Source: Paulownia fortunei (lineage: Eukaryota > Streptophyta > Magnoliopsida > Lamiales > Paulowniaceae). Taken from it: a stretch of DNA of 64,000 bases. The stretch spans positions 15,182,868 through 15,246,867 of the forward strand of contig CM033124.1 of assembly GCA_019321725.1 (NCBI GenBank), in the 5' to 3' direction. The notes below the pieces were generated by a model. It saw only the letters and a list, made by a program, of their open reading frames with translations, was not told the origin of the DNA and ran no database searches. Position numbers and translations under genes: made by a program. Positions 1 to 11,952 of the stretch are shown one piece after another. Each line of letters starts with the position of its first letter. Position 1 is the stretch's first letter.

Positions 1-2836
1 GATGGAGGATGATGTTGTGATTATTCAGTCTGATGGGCTTGATGGATTTTCTTATGCTGCAGTTTTTGATGGCCATGCTGGATTCTCTTCTGTTAAGTTC
101 CTCAGGTTTGTCGATTAATAATGACTTTTAATGTTATTCTTATGTTGTTTTTCTTTTAATTGTTTTCCGTTTGGTTGTCTGAATGAGGGGCTAGCAGAAC
201 GTGAATCAGTGTATTCAACCATGTGTTTTCATTTGATAGTGGTGCCTTTGTAAGAAGTTATTGGATTGATTTCTATGTGCCGATTATTTGTTCAAACATA
301 GAAGTATGGAAGTAAGAACAGACTAGCTTGTGTCTTTTTCCTTGTTTTGTCAAAGTTTGCTGTTTGTTTTGTGAATTAGTGTGATTTTTTTGGGCAATGA
401 AGGCTGCTTAGGTAAAGGTGCATTAGCTGCAGTGAGTTTCTTCCTTTTTCACATCTGAGGATTGGCAATATCTCTTGTTCTATTATTGACTACCACATTT
501 AAATTACATTATGTTCTTGAAATTCCATTAAGTCCTACTTTGCATTGAGGGAACTGGTATCTGAAATTGGAGCTCTTCTGTATAATGTGGAGTGCTTGAC
601 TGGTCTTCTTTGCTGCAGGGAAGAACTATACAGAGAATGTGTTACTGCGTTACAAGGTGGGCAGCTGTTGAATGGGAAGGATTTCAAAGCAATCAAGAAG
701 GCACTGCAAGAGGCTTTTGAAAGTGCTGATGCAAAACTCTTGAAATGGTAACATGTTTGTGCAATTCTGTATGGAAAAGCATCTGTCTGATCAAACGTCT
801 ACATAGTCTCAGTATGATTATATATGCTATGTGATTGTATTGAAGGTTTTATTTTGTAAAGGCTTGAGGCAAGCGGGGAAGAAGACGAGTCTGGTTCAAC
901 AGCTACTGCTATTTTCATCCGTGATGATGTGCTGTTTGTTTCTCATGTTGGTGACTCATGCGTGGTATGCTTATTACCCGTTGCCTTGTGTAATAATGGA
1001 GAAACTAAAATTTTTTATTTTTTATTTTTTTGCTTGGTACTTAAAATGTGCTTTTCAGCAACACTTGATTTCTCTGTTTTACTTCTCCACTGCAGGCTCT
1101 CTCACGCTCTGGAAAAGCTGAGGTCTTGACTGCTTCTCATCGGCCCTATGGAAACAACAAAGTTTCTCTACAAGAAATCAGGCGAATTAGAGAGGCTGGT
1201 GGATGGGTGTGTTTTTTTTTTTTTTTTTTCCCTCACATAAAGCTCATTTATGTTAAATATCTGTCGAAAAGTTAAACTTTGTGAGCCTTTAGTTTGTAAA
1301 TTTTTGTACCCAACCCTCTAATAGCCACATGTAAAAATGAAGTCTTTTTCCCGTTATATCTTAGAAACTGCAGTGCTTCTTTGGTGTTCTCTGATAATAA
1401 TATATTTCCAGTGTACATATGGATTTTCATCTCATTAGACGTTAGTAGAATGGCAGTGAATCTTGTTTCATGTCTGCAGATTGTCAATGGAAGGATTTGT
1501 GGAGACATCTCTGTATCCCGTGCTTTTGGTGACATGCGATTTAAGACCAAGAAGAATGAGTAAGCTATTTTGTCTTTCACAAATGCACTAAATCTTTCAC
1601 TACTTTTTCATCTGTTAACCTGGTTCATTTTTATGGAAGGATGGTGAAGAAAGGAGTCAAGGAAGGTCGATGGTCTGAAAAATTTGCTTCTCGGTGAGTC
1701 AAAAAGTATAAATGGAGCTCCATTAGTTTTGTGTTTTGAGATGATACTACACTAGACTATGTATCATTTAGAAGGGACTTGATTGTAAATGTTGAACTAA
1801 GTTGACTAGTGTACTTTTGGACATTTTAGTTGCTGCGAAAAACATTGCCGTAACTGCTATTTTAATGATAAGTCTTTCTTATATTTGTCAGCATACAACT
1901 GAAAGGAGACTTGGTTACCGCGTCTCCTGATGTTTTTCAAGTTGCTCTTGGATCGGATGCTGAATTTTTAGTATTAGCATCTGATGGCTTGTGGGATTAC
2001 ATAAACAGGTTACACATTCATGGTTTACAACAGCAATGCATTTTTATAAATAAGCTTGGGTCATCACAGTAACTGTTGTTCTTGAACAGTATGATCTTAC
2101 AAAAACTTTTTCACTATTTCAGCTCGGATGCTATTAATTTCATTAGAAATCACCTTCGACAACATGGAGATGTTCAGGTAAGCAATGAACCATGGCTCAG
2201 TAATTAATGTAGTTCCTAAACAAGCAGAATTGACTTGTTTCTTCTTGTTCCTAGATGGCTTCTGAAGCTCTTGCCCAGATGGCTCTGGTAATGGATCGCA
2301 GAAACTTTCATATTTTCCATTTCCACACCTAAGATGAAAACATTATTGACTTGTTTTACCAAAAATTTGTGTTGCAGAACCGACGTTCACAAGATAACAT
2401 CAGCATTGTCATTGCTGATCTCGGGTATAAACGCTTCTTTGTTCATTATCATTTCCATAGTGATATTTCTGCTGCTGATCCTAGTTTGTGTTAGATAATT
2501 TCTATTATTACCATTGATTGGTCTAAAAATCTGCCGTTGGGAAGATTTAACCATAAAAACTTAGTAGGATGACTCAGCATATCCATCAGCTATTTTGTGC
2601 TGAAGTCAGTATGCTGGACTTCATAATAGTCCACTTCTAGTTCCTGCATAAAAAAGGATGCTATTGTTTTACTTTACTAAGTATTTGTTCTTGTATTTAA
2701 ATATGTGCGCAGGCGAACGGATTGGCAAAATTTACCAGTGCAGCAACAAAATTTTGTGTATGAATTGGGCCAAGCTCTAGCTACAATCAGTTTAGTGTCA
2801 CTTGGAATATGGATGTCAACTTTGCTCTCATCATGA
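1..2836 (+). CDS. TAP38: Protein phosphatase 2C, thylakoid TAP38/PPH1 (PP2C 57) type, 5' end cut by window
   Basis: PP2C-family Ser/Thr phosphatase. The Arabidopsis orthologue dephosphorylates LHCII antenna proteins and reverses state transitions at the thylakoid membrane. Exons read from the sequence: <1-105, 619-747, 862-964, 1096-1206, 1480-1559, 1640-1693, 1892-2008, 2123-2177, 2255-2287, 2378-2424, 2713-2836, all GT..AG and in phase. Visible PP2C motifs are FDGHAG (metal-binding Asp), [29 protein letters not shown] and RRSQDNIS. The C-terminus has a hydrophobic stretch ([12 protein letters not shown]) that fits the known membrane association. The frame is open at base 1, so the transit peptide and the first part of the phosphatase domain lie outside the window. 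Assignment to TAP38/PPH1 rather than another PP2C rests on the near-identical GRICGD and FKTKKNE segments and the C-terminal tail. Confidence 0.93.
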
Positions 2837-4359
2837 ACACGAGATCTGACTAGTTGTACATAGATACCATCACAAGTGAACATAATAATCACTTGTTTGC
2901 CCTGTGCTCTGTAAATTCAAGCATCACTTATCTGAGTAGTTATGACATCTCAGAGCAATCAAGAAAATGATCGATTGTATATTTTACGGTGTTTTTCCCA
3001 TTTATCGGCCAAATCTCACTGTAAAAGACATGCTTATGGCTTGTAGTTTTCCATGTAAGCATCATATTGTTTTAAGATCTCTTACAATCTGCGTAAAAAA
3101 GTACTTGTTATTTGTTCCTATCTTTTGTGTCATTACATTGCAGCACTGTGTAAATAAATAGAGGAGTCTTTAGAAAAGTTGTCGGTAGATTGGGAATTGG
3201 ATGACAGCCACTTCCAGGGACTAGGAGCCATGAAGTTTTAACAGCTCGACAGCATGTTGAGTTCTGAATCCTTATCAGATAGCAAATAGGTTTTGGCCAG
3301 TAGTTGGAACTACACTTTATATGGTATGCTAGTGCCTGGTATTTAGTTCCATGGTGGCATCATTTTTCACTGACTAAAAACACGTGCCCTTATCCGATAT
3401 AGATGTAGAAATGGACTTTTTGATGCACTGAAGTTTCAGTTCTCATAGCACTATGTCAAAACCATGGCCACGAATTGCAAAAATAAGATCCCAACTGTGT
3501 TATACATATATATTAGAAATGCCAAAAGATCTTAAAAAGTGGTTCAAAGTAGCCTCAGACCAAAACTTTGGTAGGAAAATTAATCTGATAAGTTTAGAAC
3601 AAATATGAATTGGAGGGAAACAAATCAGAGGGGGCAAATACATGCACTCATCTTAACAGTGCTAGACCTGAACAGAATCGCAGATGCTTGGTACAACCTT
3701 TACAATCATGGATCCCACATAATATAAACATGTTTTTTCACTTGGAAGACAGAATTAATGTTCAGCTTTACTGAAGTGGGATTGGTTGATGGCCAACAAG
3801 ATTGATTGATTTCACTGAAGTGGGATGCGATTGATGGTATTAGTAAAAGTCTAAATTGTTAAGTGGTTAAAAGTAAAATCAATCAAAGAGGTCAATGGTG
3901 TTTGCATCAGCAGAGAGCAAAATTATGCAAAGTTTTTAAACCTTTCATGCACAAGCTCTCTGTATAACCTTCTCTCAGTGGCTTGTAGTGGTAATGATTA
4001 TCACTGTTACCTTAGTATTCTTCTTCCAAATAGACCAAAAACCAAGATTCATCATAGCAACTAATAGAAAACAACAGATTGATTTGCTTTCTTTTCTTGC
4101 TGCATATCTTACTCAATGCAGTTCTTTCTTAACAACACGGAAAAACTTAAATCATTTTGATGTTATATGATAAGGTAACCAGTAGCATAAAGCTAATATA
4201 AGAGCGTCGAAGCACTATGCCTTTTTTTTTTTTATATTGATAACAGAGATTTAGTATTATTGGCAGAAAACTCATAGTAAGCGCTATAATGTCTAGCATA
4301 CGCAATACAAAAATTTAATATAACCTCCCGCCAGGATATAGAAGGCTAAATCAATAGAG
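2837..4359. other. 3' flanks of TAP38 and of the PSY gene
   Basis: No gene is seen. The first few hundred bases are probably TAP38 3'UTR; an AATAAA-like signal lies near 3153 (gtaaataaatag). The rest is AT-rich and ends in the 3' flank of the convergent PSY gene. Short ORFs here show no family resemblance. Confidence 0.5.
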
Positions 4360-5017
4360 TCAGGGGTTTTTGCTGCCACCACCTCCTTTCTTCCCTCTTG
4401 GATCATGCTTTGGGTTAGGGCCTGCATAGTCGTAATCTAGCACTGCGTTGAATTCCAAGAGCTTTCTTGAATTTGCTTGGATTCCTCCCTGCGGAAAAGA
4501 GGCATCAAACATTAGCAGAATTGCACAATTTGTTTTTAATGTTAACTGCAAAATCATGCATCAGAAAGCTAGGCCATAAACCACATATTTCAGCTATCTT
4601 ATGATGATAAGTATGTTTTGTTCCAATGTTGTTACAAAGGAATGCATCAGAGAGATATTCTATAACCATGGTTTTTTTACTTTATGATGCTATTCATATG
4701 GTCACACTTCAGTATATTGCTACATTATCTGTAGCTTCTCATGCTGGTTCTACCAAAGTAATATTGTAATTCTGTAATTGAAAAGCAAATGACTAATGGA
4801 CATCTTACCTTGTAAAGCGAGCGGAGAGGGTTCATACCCATGCCAGAGCACTCAATAGTTCCTGCAAAGACAACAACAACAACTAAGATCAGAAATTAAC
4901 CAATGTAGATTTGGAAAATACTGCTTTATTATGATGGGATTCAGCTTAATCACCTGCATATAGGAACATGAATAGCAAGAGGAAAATTAGAAGAGAACAC
5001 TTTATCCTTGGATTCAT
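4360..5017 (-). CDS. PSY: Precursor of a PSY-type tyrosine-sulfated secreted peptide, 81 aa
   Basis: Small secreted peptide precursor assembled from three exons: 4954-5017, 4809-4861 and 4360-4488 (64+53+129 nt, 81 codons plus stop; clean GT..AG sites). Residues 1-22 form a signal peptide (basic MNPRIK, then a Leu/Phe/Ile-rich core). A short variable region follows. Near the C-terminus sits DYDYAGPNPKHDPRGKK. The spacing DY-x5-NPKHDP is identical to that of the PSY1 core (DY-GDPSA-NPKHDP); in PSY1 the Tyr after Asp is sulfated and the mature peptide promotes cell expansion through leucine-rich-repeat receptor kinases. After KHDP the usual short Pro-rich tail is replaced by RGKKGGGGSKNP. No other gene overlaps. 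Membership of the PSY family is inferred from motif and architecture; the exact Arabidopsis counterpart is not clear to me. Confidence 0.85.
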
Positions 5018-5100
5018 GGCTGTTTTTTAATTTAGTTAGCCTTATTTGACCTCAAAAATTATGGTTTTCAAGATGCAGAAGGGGGGAAGGGGGGGGCTGG

Positions 5101-5107
5101 TTTTATA
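5101..5107 (-). promoter_or_regulatory. Candidate TATA box of the PSY-type gene
   Basis: On the minus strand the bases read TATAAAA, about 85 bases upstream of the PSY start codon at 5017. This is a plausible core promoter position for a short 5'UTR. Confidence 0.45.
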
Positions 5108-7208
5108 AGCAGAAGTGGCCATGAGAGGTGCTGCTTCTGGTGCACCCCACCCACCCAATTGCTGATAAAATGATGATGAAATGCATTACAAAATTGTAAG
5201 TCAACTGCACAATATGCATGTTACATCAAATTCTGAAGAAACAGTAGATATATGCATACCGACACTAAAACTTGTGTCCAAGACCCCCCTTTGCATGGCT
5301 CAAACCACTTGCCATTTTTCAGCTTGGCTTTTAGTTTTCACTATTTTCTACTCATCTTTTTTTTTTTCTTTTTATATGTCAATCTGCTGTTCTGTGTAAA
5401 ATAGCCAATGCTAATTATCTTAAAACAGTGCTATGATATCTGTACTAAATCTTGATCAAGTCTTATTTTGTTTCAATGGTTGAAAATGAAATGCAATGAG
5501 GTGAGTACATGTTAATTTCTAGCACAGGTCACCTCGGTTACTCAAGATACACTCACACAAACAGCTGTTAATCATACATGTGTAATGTGGAATACGAGTA
5601 ACAAAACAGTTCAAACTTTGGAGACCATGTAAAGAAAGAATTCAAGTATTAACATTAAAAGAACCTATGATTTAGTGGAAATTGACTTCTCAACTGTACG
5701 AAACTCCACCTTTAGCCCATGGTGCCAATGATCCTCATATTTCGGCTTTCCTCACTTTTGATAAATCAATTTTGCAGGGAGACAGAAATGGACAGTGGCC
5801 TACCAGTGAAATCAATGTGACTCATTTTTCTTTTGGTTTGAGGATTTGAATTTTCGAGGGCCATTAATGGGAGCACTACCAAAAGGCAGACAACAACTCT
5901 TGGAAAAAAAAATAAAAAAAATTACTATTTCTCACTTATGATTCTGGTTCATTAATTCATTAAAGGAAAGTAGATTAATATAATCTTCTGTTGCTGGGAG
6001 ACCAAAAATAAATGTAATGATGATGAAAAAAATTTGTTTATTGTTTGATGTAGTAATTACAAGACTGAAAACCTCTGGTTTCCACAATGTTTTAAGGTTG
6101 TCGGGTAACAGGAAAACAGCTGTCTATTATTCATTGATACAAGGATCATAATTATAGTTATTATTGTTTTTGCATCACAATTGATTGTGTTTTCAGGGTT
6201 CTAGACAACCCAAATTCAAATTTTTGATGGGAATCCTATTGGTTAAGGGCACTATCCTGGGAAATATTTTCAGGGACACAAACAAGATTTTAGGTTAAGG
6301 AATAAAAATGCACATCACATACTTTGTTAATGAAAGAATTTGGAGTACATAATATTTATGCAAAGTGAGTAAAATGCAATAATAATAGTGGATGCAAACG
6401 GACAAAATTTGAATGGTGAAAGAGGAAAGTGACAAGTGCATTGAACAGCAGTTGAGGTCACTAAACTACTGTTCAGTGTGGAACATGCTGTTCTTTTGGA
6501 ATGCTGACCAGAAAAAAAAAAAAAAAAATATTCTTAATTTTTTCTATGATGAATTATATTTTTCTACAATTTTTAGAACCATATTTCTTATTTGACTTTC
6601 ATGTTTTTTTGTAAGCATAGTATTAATATTATTTATTGACATTATTGTATTTCAAATTCGTACGTATTCTATTAAGATTGGTTGTGTCATCAATTATTCT
6701 TGTGGTATGATTTTGACAGTCATTCTAAGTTTTAGATGGAGAAGAAATTGAGTTTAGGACATAAAAATATAGACACATCACTTTCAAATAAGAAGAAGTC
6801 AAGTTTGGATTTAGATGCATCCTATTCATTGCCTATTGTCTATAACAGAAAAGATTGGGGTCAATAAAACAACTCTAATATAGGATAAGATAAATGATTG
6901 ATGTGATCAAGGACTTGACTCTAATATACTCTATACCACAAATTTGGAACCTTTTTAAACATAAATCAAAATGGCAGCAAAAAAAATAATCCAAAATTAA
7001 TTTGAAATAAATGGAATATTGAATAGTTTTATAAGCATTCCACCAATTTCATGGATGGCTTCTAAATATGAATAGTAGCGGGTTAAATTTGAATCGAGTC
7101 AGACTATATTCAAAACCCAACCCGTTTAGAATATAAAAAATCTAGATCCACCTCATACTAAACCACAACCCAACCGTACTTGGGTTTGGCTGGTCCACTC
7201 CCTTTATA
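5108..7208. other. Intergenic, AT-rich, no gene recognised
   Basis: Upstream region of the PSY-type gene. It holds poly-A/T runs and short ORFs with no recognisable product. No RNA gene or mobile element seen. Confidence 0.5.
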
Positions 7209-7793
7209 ATGCTTGGCCATATTTATATAGTTAGTTCTCATGCTGATATTGCTATCAAAAATTGTGTCAAATGTGATATTTATACAAACTTTTACATATT
7301 ATATGAATTGTCAAATAAACAAAAAGAAAAGCTAAGAAACAAGTTCTTTCCTCAACAAAAACAAAGGGGAGCAGTCAACAAAATGAATGTTGAGAAGAAA
7401 CCGCAGAAATCAATGAGCTTTAGTGCATCTACCTTGAATGAATTCTTGGAATAAAGCCTTGGAGACAAGTGAGAGAGGTGGGTGTTGGTTAATCTCGTCC
7501 AATTGAGTAAAGGAAAGAACAAATGAGTTAAGAAGAGGGGGAGAGAGCTGCAGACTAAATCAGTAATTAGTAAGAAAGTCTTGTGTGAAGAGATTATTAG
7601 AGATCATACATGCAAACTCAGTTGCAATATTGTTTTGTTTGGTCGTTTCATAGTTTTTATATGGGGAAGAAATCCATAATTTGACTAACAATAAAAACCA
7701 TTCCTATATGAACTATGAAACCACTTCTAAATCTTTTCATTCAGATTATAGCCCAGTGAGACTGGACTGGAATAAATATTTTCATGGACGTAT

Positions 7794-8039
7794 GTGGAGA
7801 ATTTGCTGACTATGAGAAATCGTATATTTCAGTTGTGCAAAGGGGTAAACAAGCTGGACAAGTTCATATGCAGACTGAGCCAAGACTATACCCAAGAGAT
7901 CTTGAAATCTGTAAAGAGCCCTGCTCCAAACAAGAAAACCGAGAAAGCAGATGACCCCTATGGCCAAACTATTAGGACCAACGACAAGGTTTCAACAGCC
8001 TTTCAACGGGCTGTTGAAACCAAAAAAATTTCAAGCTGA
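7794..8039 (+). CDS. Unassigned small ORF, 81 codons, richer in G+C than its flanks
   Basis: I do not recognise this ORF. It starts with ATG, is Lys-rich (NKLDKFICRL, NKKTEKADD) and has codon use that looks more coding-like than the surrounding AT-rich DNA. An acceptor-like tatatttcag lies just inside it, so it could be part of a spliced gene, a remnant exon or a chance ORF. The upstream ORF at 7209-7454, also Lys/Gln-rich, is equally unassigned. A perfect 13-bp inverted repeat lies at its 3' end (7988-8021). Confidence 0.2.
   Translation: MENLLTMRNRIFQLCKGVNKLDKFICRLSQDYTQEILKSVKSPAPNKKTEKADDPYGQTIRTNDKVSTAFQRAVETKKISS
7988..8021. repeat. Perfect inverted repeat, 13-bp arms with 8-base loop
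   Basis: The left arm ggtttcaacagcc (7988-8000) is exactly reverse-complementary to the right arm at 8009-8021; the loop is tttcaacg. It overlaps the end of the small unassigned ORF. Its function is unknown. Confidence 0.7.
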
Positions 8040-9245
8040 ATGTGGTTGCTGCACTGGCTTTCACAATATTCACGACATGAGTAATAAGTCATAACTCGCT
8101 CAAACAAAACTGAAATTATCATAAATTTTCGAATTTAGACTTCATTTGAACACTCCCAATCAAAACATTGGACCATAATCACCACCATTAACAAACAAGC
8201 TTTACAATGGGAAGTTATGAAGTCGAGCATGATACAAGAGAAAACCAAATCACAATAATCCATCAAATATAGATTATATATCATTTAGAGATGAAAACTC
8301 CAAGGCAAGACCACAAATACATTGCCTTTGGACAACAAGAGATTCTTCAATCCTATTCTCAATCCTTTCAATGTCATCACAATTTCATGACATCCCAATA
8401 TCCCACGCTTGGAGCTTTTTCATACAAACTAGATTACACTTTCAAAAGCAAGATTGAAGAAAAAACCTGTACTCTTACAAGCAGAAAAGAGCAGCAAACA
8501 AGTTCTCCGACATGGGTAGTATATTTGGACTCTAAATGGCCTGTGAAACACCTAATGACAACTGAAGAACTGAAAATGCAAATGTAATGCTCTAACTAAA
8601 ATAGGATGGCAGCACCCCATGTGAGTACTAGTTAAAGAGATGAATGACAATGTATGCAACCCGACTGTGATATAGATGGTTTAGACCAATGCAAGACACA
8701 GACCGACCTGGAAATATAAAAAAAATGTATAATAAGAAATAAATTATAAATATGGAAAAAAAAAAAAAAAGCTGGCGGGGTGGCCGGCTTCAAGTATCAT
8801 GGAAACCAAAATTGTTGCACTGGTACAGTCTGCGTTACCACCCGACGAGCAGGCAGCACCAGGATGACAGAGGGGCTCATCTCGTCACCAACACCCAATA
8901 ACACCAGTCAACCAGAGCTTGGAACAAGCATGCAGCATGATTTATTCATTCAGCAAATCAACCACCGCCTTCCACTCAGCATCCAATCACCAAAATTGAT
9001 GTATCAATTTCTCAGTCCTTCAAAAATTTAAGAAGCCACCACCGCCAACACCCCCCATGGCAAAAGAAAGGAACCCAACCCCATGATGCTGATGCATGAG
9101 TTAGTGACAAGAAGAAGTAAAAAGGCTTCTTTTGTCTGAAAATGGCAATGATCCGACATGACACAACGTAATGTCTAACCTGGACCCTGACTCGACACGA
9201 CCATATGCATGCAGGTAAAGTAATATGCTCCAAGTGGACACCACC
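8040..9245. other. Intergenic and 3' flank of KPNB1
   Basis: No supported gene. A 15-base A run near 8757-8771 is followed by a GC-richer patch. The last few hundred bases are probably the 3'UTR of the minus-strand importin gene. ORFs at 8291-8587 and 8780-9031 resemble no family I know. Confidence 0.45.
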
Positions 9246-11952
9246 TCAAACAGATATGGCACGACTAATGGCCAACCTGGCCCACTCAGCAGATTCTTTA
9301 ATCAAATGGTCCTCCGAAGACAAGCATTCATTTAAAAAGTCTTTGCTTGACAGAGATTGCTGAATAAGAGAACCAGCATTACTTCCCAGAGTATCTGCTA
9401 GATCTCCAAGGACACCGATAGCAGTTTTCATCACAACATCATCCCTGTGACCAAATACATGAAACAATCAGAAGACAACTTAACAGAAGATCTAACTAAA
9501 CCTAGACATAAAATGCGTTGAAAAGATCAAATTATACTCACATATCTTTCTCCATGTACATGCTATCCAGGAATTGCAGGATGTGAGGTGCATATGGAAT
9601 CAGGAGTTGGGTTTTAGGAGAGTTCTTGAAGCCCTGAAATATCCCTGAATATGCCTCTAAAATTCCATTCCTAAGAAGATTAGTATATTCTATCATTTCA
9701 TCATCAGCACCTGATGTGTGAGCAGACAACTCTGCAGCACTCTGAAGCATGGGCATAGCATACATCAAATACTTCTCGAAATTCTCTCCAATAGCTAGTG
9801 CTATGTCACCAAAGCAGGAAAAGATTGGTGGCTTCACAGACCGATGCAACTGGTTGCTTGACAAGTCTTTCAGAAGCAGGGTCATTATCCCATCACAGTA
9901 GGGCAGAATCTTATCCTCCAATGCCCTGCAGATATCCCCCACAACACCAACAGTGACAGCACAAACTTGGTATTCCTCGAAATTCTGAAGACCCATCTCC
10001 AAATACTTGTAAAAATCTGGCATGTACTTTGTGAAGTTAGGACCCGTTGCATAGGCAAGAGCACCAATGGCAAGCATCGCTTCCTCATGGACAGTGGCAC
10101 TTCTACTTGCAAAAACCCGTAGAAAAAGATTCATAATCTGGTCTGCATACTGCATGAAGGCATACTTAGTAGGTTCTGATGCCCCTAATTTCTGGATGAT
10201 AACCTGTAAGCACCCACAAAGAAGGCCTTGTAATTCGTTCTGCTTCTCTCTTTCATCAGATGAAAGTTTCTGTGCCTCAAGAGTATTGTGAAGCTCAGTC
10301 ATGATGACTTGAACGAGTTCCAACACTAAGCGGGCTGTTTCATCAGTAGAGCACCTCACTACCTCATTTAGTGTCTCGTAGGCCGCCGTTCTAAGTCGTG
10401 ACTCCCCTGCATCTTCTCTGTGAGTGACGTTAAGAAGGGCCTGAACAATTTCTTGGAAATATGGCGTCAAGGGTGAAGTTGAGCCCACATCCTCATAACC
10501 TTGGGCTAGGAAATAGAGAGCACCACAAGCTTTCTCAGCCACATTTAGAGCATCTTTCATGCTCTGGAGGAGAACCGTGATAATCTGTTGGCAGTTTGCC
10601 GGCGTAATAATGGGAGTCTCCACAGTTGACCCATGAAGAAATTCGAATATTCTTCCCAGGGTCCAAGCAGTCGTGTCCTTCACATGGCTACTTGGATCTT
10701 TAGTCAAAGCAGTAAGCATGAAATTTAGAGCAACATTGACAATAGGCGTTAATTTGTCAGGTGAAGGACCTTCCAATATGGAACCAAATGCATAAGTGGC
10801 AGCTTCTCTCTGCCTCCAATCAGCTTTTGTTATATTTTCTTCGATAAATGGCATTACAAGTGGTACAATGTCATCACCAACTGTTCGGGCGACCAAACCA
10901 AGGCAAGTCCCACCAGCCATTGCAAGATTCCAAGCACCTTCATCCTGATCCTGATCTTCTTCTTGCTTAAGAAGTGTCTCCAATAACATAGGAACAAGTG
11001 CAGGGAGTGCCTGCTTGATAAAATAATAGCAAGGAACATCAGAATCTGCTGTAAAATCGCCTCCATACTCCTCCAAAATATCAATCTCCTCATCACAAAT
11101 TGAGCTCCAAAATTCAATTGCCTGAAGAGCCACAGGCTCCTCATCTTCTCGAACAGCCTTGGATGTGATGTGGAAAATGTCTTGGATGTATGGAGCTAAT
11201 TTCTCGTAATACGTTGACCCAATTGAGACCAAACACTCAAATGCAGCCTGCCGAATTTTAACCTCTGGAGAGAGTGTGGCCTCACAAACAACTCTCATTA
11301 TGTAATCACGCTCCATATCATTGGAAAAGTTAGCCTGGGCAAATCCCAGAGCATTATACAAAGCTCGGGTGGCAGCAAGCCGGACTTCAGTATTACCTTC
11401 ATTAGCATTCATGCCTTGAACCACAGCTGTAAGTATCTTATTCACTTGATCTTGATCAACAACCTCTGGAACAACTTCTTCACACATGTACCCCAGTGTT
11501 TCAAGGGTGGCTTGCTTAAGATGAGGTGGAACCTGGTGAATATTAGACAAGAGGGAACCTATGAGCTCAGGCCACTGCTTCTGCGGCAGTTCAATCCCTG
11601 CAACCTTTGCAATGACTTGTGACGCAGTTGACCTAGCATCAGATGCAGTAGAGGAGAGGGTCTGTAACAAGCATGCCTTGATCTGGCTCTTCACAGCCAC
11701 GTCCAATGATAGCCATCTTTGCACAAGCTCATACTTTCTGTGCTGCTCCTTGGCATCCAAAGCATTTTTGAGAATCAATCCTGCTAGTTTACGGCTTTCA
11801 ACAGGCTTCTCCTCACTAGCAAGCTCTCCAGATAGGGATAACAAGAAACCAGGGAGATTTTGCTCCTGAAACTGTTTCAAAGTTTCTTCAGCATGTTTCC
11901 TTACTGTTGAATCAACGGCTTGTGCACTTAGAAGAACCTGGGTAACTTCCAT
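9246..11952 (-). CDS. KPNB1: Importin subunit beta-1 (karyopherin beta-1), 869 aa
   Basis: Nuclear import receptor. It binds importin-alpha/cargo, nucleoporins and Ran-GTP and carries cargo through the nuclear pore. There are two coding exons: 9542-11952 (2411 nt) and 9246-9444 (199 nt). The junction codon AT|G gives EKDM-DDVVMK. The product is built almost wholly of HEAT-type helical repeats; the N-terminal TVRKHAEETLKQF, the acidic CDEEIDILEEYGGDF segment and the C-terminal WARLAISRAISV match the plant importin beta-1 family nearly residue for residue, and the length agrees with the roughly 870 aa of Arabidopsis. The start is the ATG at 11952. Two codons upstream, where Arabidopsis has an in-frame ATG, this gene has ATA, so the shorter start is used. 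A 5'UTR intron lies upstream (11966-13065). Confidence 0.97.

Noticed and set aside
831..1129. Plus-strand ORFs of 66-96 codons within TAP38
   Set aside because: They run through introns; the PP2C frame with in-phase splice sites explains the region.
9885..11144. Several 68-102 codon ORFs on both strands within KPNB1
   Set aside because: All lie inside the long intact importin exon in other frames.
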